9,536 bases of DNA from Bacteroidota bacterium (GTDB taxonomy: Bacteria; Bacteroidota; Bacteroidia; Bacteroidales; P3): contig JAUNWC010000038.1 of the NCBI GenBank assembly GCA_030540495.1, positions 1-9,536 on the forward strand, written 5' to 3'. The position numbers and the translations under genes are program-made. Below, piece by piece: positions 5,765-9,536 of the stretch (position 1 is the stretch's first letter; every line of letters begins with the position of its first letter). Below the pieces are notes generated by a model, which was not told the DNA's origin, made no database searches, and was given only the letters and a program-made list of their open reading frames with translations.

Positions 5765-6997
5765 ATGAATTTAAGGAATCTTTTTTTTGTAGTCAATAGA
5801 TTATGTTTCTCAAAAAAAAATAGAGGAATAGTTCATATTATTTCTCTGATTTCTTTGATAGGTATTGCTGTGGGAAGTCTTGCACTATTGGTAGTGTTGA
5901 GTGTTTTCAATGGTTTTACCTCCGTAGCAGAAACTATGATGGAAAAAGAAAATCCTCCCATACTTATTCAAACTATAGAAGGAGAAAAATTTCAACTTGA
6001 TAGCGTTATAAACAAACTGCAAAAAGACAAGTCTCAAAAAGATAATCTTACCTTAGTGCCTATTGTAGAACAAACAGCAATGGTAAGTATGGGAACAGCA
6101 CAAAGTATTGTAAAACTTATAGGCACAAATGATGAATATTTTAAATACAATGCTTTAGATACTTTGCTTATAAACAACAATTCTACTTTTAAACATTTGG
6201 ACAAAGATATTTGTATTTTAGGAGTTGGCTTGGCTTTTGAATTAGGGCTTGGGCAAGGTGCAGAAAAAATGGGAATACCTCTAAAAATCACCATACCTCA
6301 AACCGATAATCAAGAAGCAACAGTATTAGAAGATATGTTGCAATCTTGTATTGTAACCTTTGCAGGATGTTTTCAGAGTAACTCACAATTAGATGAGGGG
6401 TATATTTTTATACATATAGATAAAGCAAGAGAACTCTTGGGATACAAAAATAATGAAGTAACAGCCCTGTATGATATTCCAAAGCCAAACACAAACAAAC
6501 AAAAATACATACAGAAAAGAAAAGCAGCATTAAAAGGAATTGAGAATATAGAGGCAAAAAACCTTTTGGAGCAACAATCTCTGTACTTTCGCATAGTAAA
6601 GAGTGAAAAATTTGCTGTTTATGTAATATTGTCCTTTATTCTCTTTATAGCAACCATAAATATACTTTCTTCTTTGATAATACTTTATATACAAAAACAA
6701 AGAATGAATTACATTCTTAGGGCCTTGGGTACCACCAAAAGAGATTTGCAAAGAATATATTTTTATTATGGGATGACAATAAATATAGTAGGTTGTATTT
6801 TAGGAATTGTTTTGGGATTGATAATTTGTTTTTTGCAACAAAAGTTTGGACTGATAAAACTTGCAGGAGAGAATTTTGTAGTGGATGCTTTTCCTGTGAG
6901 AATAATGTTTGGGGATATAATTAGAATAATACTTATAGTTATAATAATAGGTACTCTAACCATAAGAATAGTAACAAATAGATTAAAAATAAAATAA
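5765..6997 (+). CDS. ABC transporter permease of the LolC/LolE/FtsX (MacB-like) type
   Basis: A 410-residue inner-membrane protein with the layout of lipoprotein-releasing permeases: one N-terminal membrane helix (about 24-48), a large periplasmic domain (about 50-280), then three helices near the C-terminus (about 283-310, 331-357 and 380-402). The segment ISLIGIAVGSLALLVVLSVF and the 'NILSSLIILYIQKQRMNYILRALG' type region (about 298-321) are typical; in the family the latter is the cytoplasmic coupling stretch before the third helix. By analogy it would work with a LolD-like ATPase to extract lipoproteins from the inner membrane, but no ATPase gene is in the window. FtsX-like or another MacB-type export role is possible. 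A GTG at 5759 is in frame two codons earlier; I prefer the ATG. It starts 24 nt after rbfA and ends 1 nt before cysS. T8 and A9 runs fall within its first 20 codons. Confidence 0.85.
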   Translation: MNLRNLFFVVNRLCFSKKNRGIVHIISLISLIGIAVGSLALLVVLSVFNGFTSVAETMMEKENPPILIQTIEGEKFQLDSVINKLQKDKSQKDNLTLVPIVEQTAMVSMGTAQSIVKLIGTNDEYFKYNALDTLLINNNSTFKHLDKDICILGVGLAFELGLGQGAEKMGIPLKITIPQTDNQEATVLEDMLQSCIVTFAGCFQSNSQLDEGYIFIHIDKARELLGYKNNEVTALYDIPKPNTNKQKYIQKRKAALKGIENIEAKNLLEQQSLYFRIVKSEKFAVYVILSFILFIATINILSSLIILYIQKQRMNYILRALGTTKRDLQRIYFYYGMTINIVGCILGIVLGLIICFLQQKFGLIKLAGENFVVDAFPVRIMFGDIIRIILIVIIIGTLTIRIVTNRLKIK

Positions 6998-6998
6998 T

Positions 6999-8477
6999 AT
7001 GAAAACAGATAAACTTTCGGTAATAATATACAATACTCTAAGCGGAATAAAAGAGGGATTTCGTCCTTTGAATGAAAATAGGGTTGGAATGTATGTTTGT
7101 GGTCCTACAGTATATGGTGAGGCTCATCTTGGACATGCTCGTAGTGCAATAACTTTTGACATTGTTTATAGAGTACTAAAATACGCTGGTTACAATGTTA
7201 GGTATGTGAGAAACTTTACAGATGTAGGTCATCTTCTAAACGATGCTGACAGTGGGGAGGATAAGGTGGAGAAAAAGGCTCTTTCAGAAAATAAAGAGCC
7301 ACAGGAGGTTGCTCAGTATTATGAGGCAAAATATCTTTGGGCTGTGGATAGTTTGAATTGTCTTAGACCAAATATAATGCCCATAGCCTCTGGTCATATA
7401 ATAGAACAGATAGAAATAGTACAAACTCTTTTGGATAAAGGTTTGGCCTATGTAAGCGAGGGTAGTGTTTATTTTGATGTAGAGAAATATAACGATACGG
7501 TAAAGAAATACGGCATTCTTTCTCATAGAACATTAGAAGATACTAAAGACAATTCTCGCGAGTTGGCAGGTCAGCAAGAAAAACACAATCCTTTTGATTT
7601 TGCCCTTTGGAAAAAAGCACCAAAAGAACATATAATGAAATGGTCAAGTCCTTGGTCTATAGGTTTTCCGGGATGGCATTTGGAATGTACGGCTATGGGA
7701 AAGAAGTATTTGGGTGAAGAGTTTGATATACATGGAGGAGGTATGGACTTGTTGTTTCCTCACCACGATTGCGAAATAGCACAAGGAGTGGGAGCCTTTG
7801 GCAAAGTGCCTGCAAAATATTGGTTACACAACAATATGATAACCATAGAGGGAAGAAAAATGGGTAAATCATACAACAACTTTATTACCATAAGTGAGAT
7901 GTTCTCGGGCAAACATCACCTTTTGCAAAAAGCCTATTCTCCTATGACCATAAGATTTTTTATGCTTATGGCTCACTATCGTAGTACTTTGGATTTTTCC
8001 AACGAGGCTCTGATTGCGTCAGAAAAAGGTTTTGCAAGACTAATGGAGGCAAAAAAGAGAATACCTTCTTTGCTTGAAAGCGAGAAAACTTCTTTTGATT
8101 TAAAGAAAATAATGCAAGCAGCAATAGATGCAGTGTTAGATGATTTCAATACTCCTATATGTATAGCCAACTTGTTTGAACTTTGCAAACACATAAACAG
8201 CATTGCAAATAAAAAAGCAACTATAAGCAAAGAAGATAAATTATACTTGCAAGAAAATTTCAACACCATTTGCGAAGAAATATTGGGATTGAAAGAAGAT
8301 AATAATTCTTCGGATACCAAAGTAATAGAGGGCTTGATGTCTCTAATTCTTGATGTCAGAAAAACGGCAAGAGAGCAAAAAGACTATGCAACCTCTGACA
8401 AAATAAGAGATAGTTTGAAATCCATAGGCATAGAAATAAAAGACTCCAAAGAGGGAGTAGAGTGGAACTTGAAATAA
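6999..8477 (+). CDS. cysS: Cysteinyl-tRNA synthetase
   Basis: Charges tRNA-Cys with cysteine using ATP; cytoplasmic class I synthetase. The 492-residue product is full length. The Rossmann fold carries the HIGH-type signature as HLGH (43-46), preceded by C34 in YVCGPTVYGEAH. The zinc site that selects cysteine is complete: C34, C230 (WHLECTAMG), H255 and E259 (HHDCEIAQ). The KMSKS loop reads KMGKS (287-291), with glycine for the first serine. The C-terminal DALR-type helical domain (from about 340) and a short anticodon-binding tail (KDYATSDKIRDSLKSIGIEI) follow. The ATG comes one base after the permease stop codon, in the arrangement TAATATG, so translation is probably coupled. No promoter is visible directly in front; it should be transcribed from the rbfA promoter. 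Confidence 0.99.
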   Translation: MKTDKLSVIIYNTLSGIKEGFRPLNENRVGMYVCGPTVYGEAHLGHARSAITFDIVYRVLKYAGYNVRYVRNFTDVGHLLNDADSGEDKVEKKALSENKEPQEVAQYYEAKYLWAVDSLNCLRPNIMPIASGHIIEQIEIVQTLLDKGLAYVSEGSVYFDVEKYNDTVKKYGILSHRTLEDTKDNSRELAGQQEKHNPFDFALWKKAPKEHIMKWSSPWSIGFPGWHLECTAMGKKYLGEEFDIHGGGMDLLFPHHDCEIAQGVGAFGKVPAKYWLHNNMITIEGRKMGKSYNNFITISEMFSGKHHLLQKAYSPMTIRFFMLMAHYRSTLDFSNEALIASEKGFARLMEAKKRIPSLLESEKTSFDLKKIMQAAIDAVLDDFNTPICIANLFELCKHINSIANKKATISKEDKLYLQENFNTICEEILGLKEDNNSSDTKVIEGLMSLILDVRKTAREQKDYATSDKIRDSLKSIGIEIKDSKEGVEWNLK

Positions 8478-8499
8478 TTAGTCTTTTGTTGTATATTTG
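8469..8499 (+). promoter_or_regulatory. Bacteroidota-type promoter for the M28 peptidase gene
   Basis: TTG at 8469-8471, a 20-nt spacer, then TATATTTG at 8492-8499, an exact TAnnTTTG match. The -33 element lies within the last codons of cysS. The expected start near 8502-8506 leaves a leader of about 16-20 nt. No terminator is seen between cysS and this gene, so read-through from cysS is also possible. Confidence 0.7.
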
Positions 8500-8521
8500 C
8501 AAAAAAGAAATGTAGTTAAGT

Positions 8522-9536
8522 ATGAAACAAAAAATTAGGTTTTTATTGCTGTTTTGCTTATTTGTTGCTTTTAATACAAAGGCACAGAATTCTGTTTTGC
8601 AAAGTATTATCAACAATATACAAGCAGATTCCATAAAACACAATGTGGAAGTTTTGGAAAGTTTTCCTTCTCGTTTTCTTTTTTCAGAATATCAAAGGCA
8701 GGTTGCTTTTTATCTAAAAGAAAGAATGCAAAACTATGGTTTTGATGTAGAAGTAGATTCTTTTTATGTTGAAGATTTGTACATTATAAGCAATGTCCCT
8801 ATGAATAGTGGCTGGGCTTACAATGTACTATGCGTCAAAAAAGGCAACGATAATAGTGTGGATAGTAGTCTCTTTTTAGGTGCTCACTATGATTGTATAT
8901 CCAATAGGGAAGAAAATTTTAGTGATTATGAACACTTCGCTCCGGGAGCAGACGACAATGCCTCAGGCGTGGCTACTCTATTGGAACTTGCGAGAGTTTG
9001 GCAACAAAGCAATATAACCTCAAAACACAATCTAAGAATAGAATTTTATGCTGGAGAGGAACTCAACTTTGTAGGTAGTAATCATAGGTTGTATCAATTG
9101 GCTGAAACTTGGAATACAAAGGTCATAGGAATGATAAACTTAGATATGGTAGGGTATAACAAGAGCGATACTTTAAATATCAATTATTATGATAATTCCT
9201 CCGACCTCACTTCTCAAGCCATAGAATACACCTTGCTTTATTCTGATTTAATACCCCATTTAGATATGGAATATAGAGAACGTTCAGATTCTTGGGTTTT
9301 TTATTCTTGGGGATTGAAAGCCTTATTTTTTACCGAACACGATTTTTCTCCTTATTATCATACTTTACAAGACAGCAGTACATACTTAGACTTTAATTAT
9401 ATGAAAAAAATCTGTGGTATTACTTTTGCTCTTGCCTTTGATATACTTTCTTCTGAGGAGGTTTCTGTGGGCTTAGAGCCTATTTCAAGCATAGAAATTA
9501 TAAAAAATGATAATAAAGAGTTGGTATTCTGTTTGC
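8522..9536 (+). CDS. Secreted M28-family zinc metallopeptidase (3' end outside window)
   Basis: The reading frame is open for 338 codons from the ATG at 8522 to the window edge, so the gene is partial at its 3' end. Residues 1-21 form a signal peptide (basic MKQKIR, hydrophobic LLLFCLFVAF, cleavage after TKA before Q22), so the product is exported. The M28 co-catalytic zinc site is complete: H122 and D124 (GAHYD), D144/D145 (GADDNASGVA), E179 and E180 (YAGEE), D208 (NLDMVGY) and H280 (YYHTLQD). This predicts an aminopeptidase-type or glutaminyl-cyclase-like fold; the exact substrate cannot be told. The catalytic domain ends around residue 305. The following residues (EEVSVGLEPISSIEII...) look like the start of an extra C-terminal region, which in this phylum can be a beta domain or a type IX secretion signal, but the window ends too soon to decide. 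C12 is not in a lipobox. Confidence 0.93.
   Translation, partial: MKQKIRFLLLFCLFVAFNTKAQNSVLQSIINNIQADSIKHNVEVLESFPSRFLFSEYQRQVAFYLKERMQNYGFDVEVDSFYVEDLYIISNVPMNSGWAYNVLCVKKGNDNSVDSSLFLGAHYDCISNREENFSDYEHFAPGADDNASGVATLLELARVWQQSNITSKHNLRIEFYAGEELNFVGSNHRLYQLAETWNTKVIGMINLDMVGYNKSDTLNINYYDNSSDLTSQAIEYTLLYSDLIPHLDMEYRERSDSWVFYSWGLKALFFTEHDFSPYYHTLQDSSTYLDFNYMKKICGITFALAFDILSSEEVSVGLEPISSIEIIKNDNKELVFCL

Noticed and set aside
8555..8557. Cysteine at residue 12 of the M28 signal peptide as a lipoprotein site
   Set aside because: The residues before it (LLF) do not form a lipobox, and it lies inside the hydrophobic core. Cleavage after A21 fits better.

Overview
The window looks like a low-GC member of the Bacteroidota, most likely the Bacteroidia. 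The clues are three promoters of the Bacteroidota type (TTG/TTTG, a 19-20 nt gap, then TAnnTTTG), very weak or absent Shine-Dalgarno sequences, an IF-2 with the long Lys/Glu-rich linker of this phylum, and a secreted M28 peptidase whose signal peptide ends in the common 'KAQ' pattern. Ile ATA and Arg AGA codons are heavily used throughout. I see no sign of recent gene transfer in the coding regions.

Layout: (1) 1-336 is non-coding. It holds a structured, palindrome-rich repeat (copy A, about 11-182), an A-tract-rich stretch, a promoter (240-271) and a leader hairpin followed by a T run. (2) 337-5128 is the operon rimP-nusA-infB: ribosome maturation, transcription elongation/termination, and translation initiation. 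(3) 5129-5356 is non-coding. It holds a second, diverged copy of the same repeat in the same orientation (copy B, about 5147-5303) and then a promoter that almost touches the rbfA start codon. (4) 5357-8477 is a second tight operon: rbfA (30S maturation), a LolC/LolE/FtsX-type membrane permease, and cysS (cysteinyl-tRNA synthetase). (5) 8522 to the window end is a secreted M28 zinc metallopeptidase, cut off by the window edge. Its own promoter overlaps the last codons of cysS. All genes are on the + strand.

The genes are ordinary, mostly ribosome-biogenesis and translation housekeeping genes. The unusual material is the pair of intergenic repeats that bracket the rimP-nusA-infB operon. Each is built from ATAGGTT-like units spaced at almost exactly 10 bp, direct on the left side and inverted on the right. 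Each copy has its own different but self-complementary arms, which suggests that secondary structure or two-fold symmetry is being kept while the sequence drifts. I do not recognise this element. It is the best candidate here for something undescribed.
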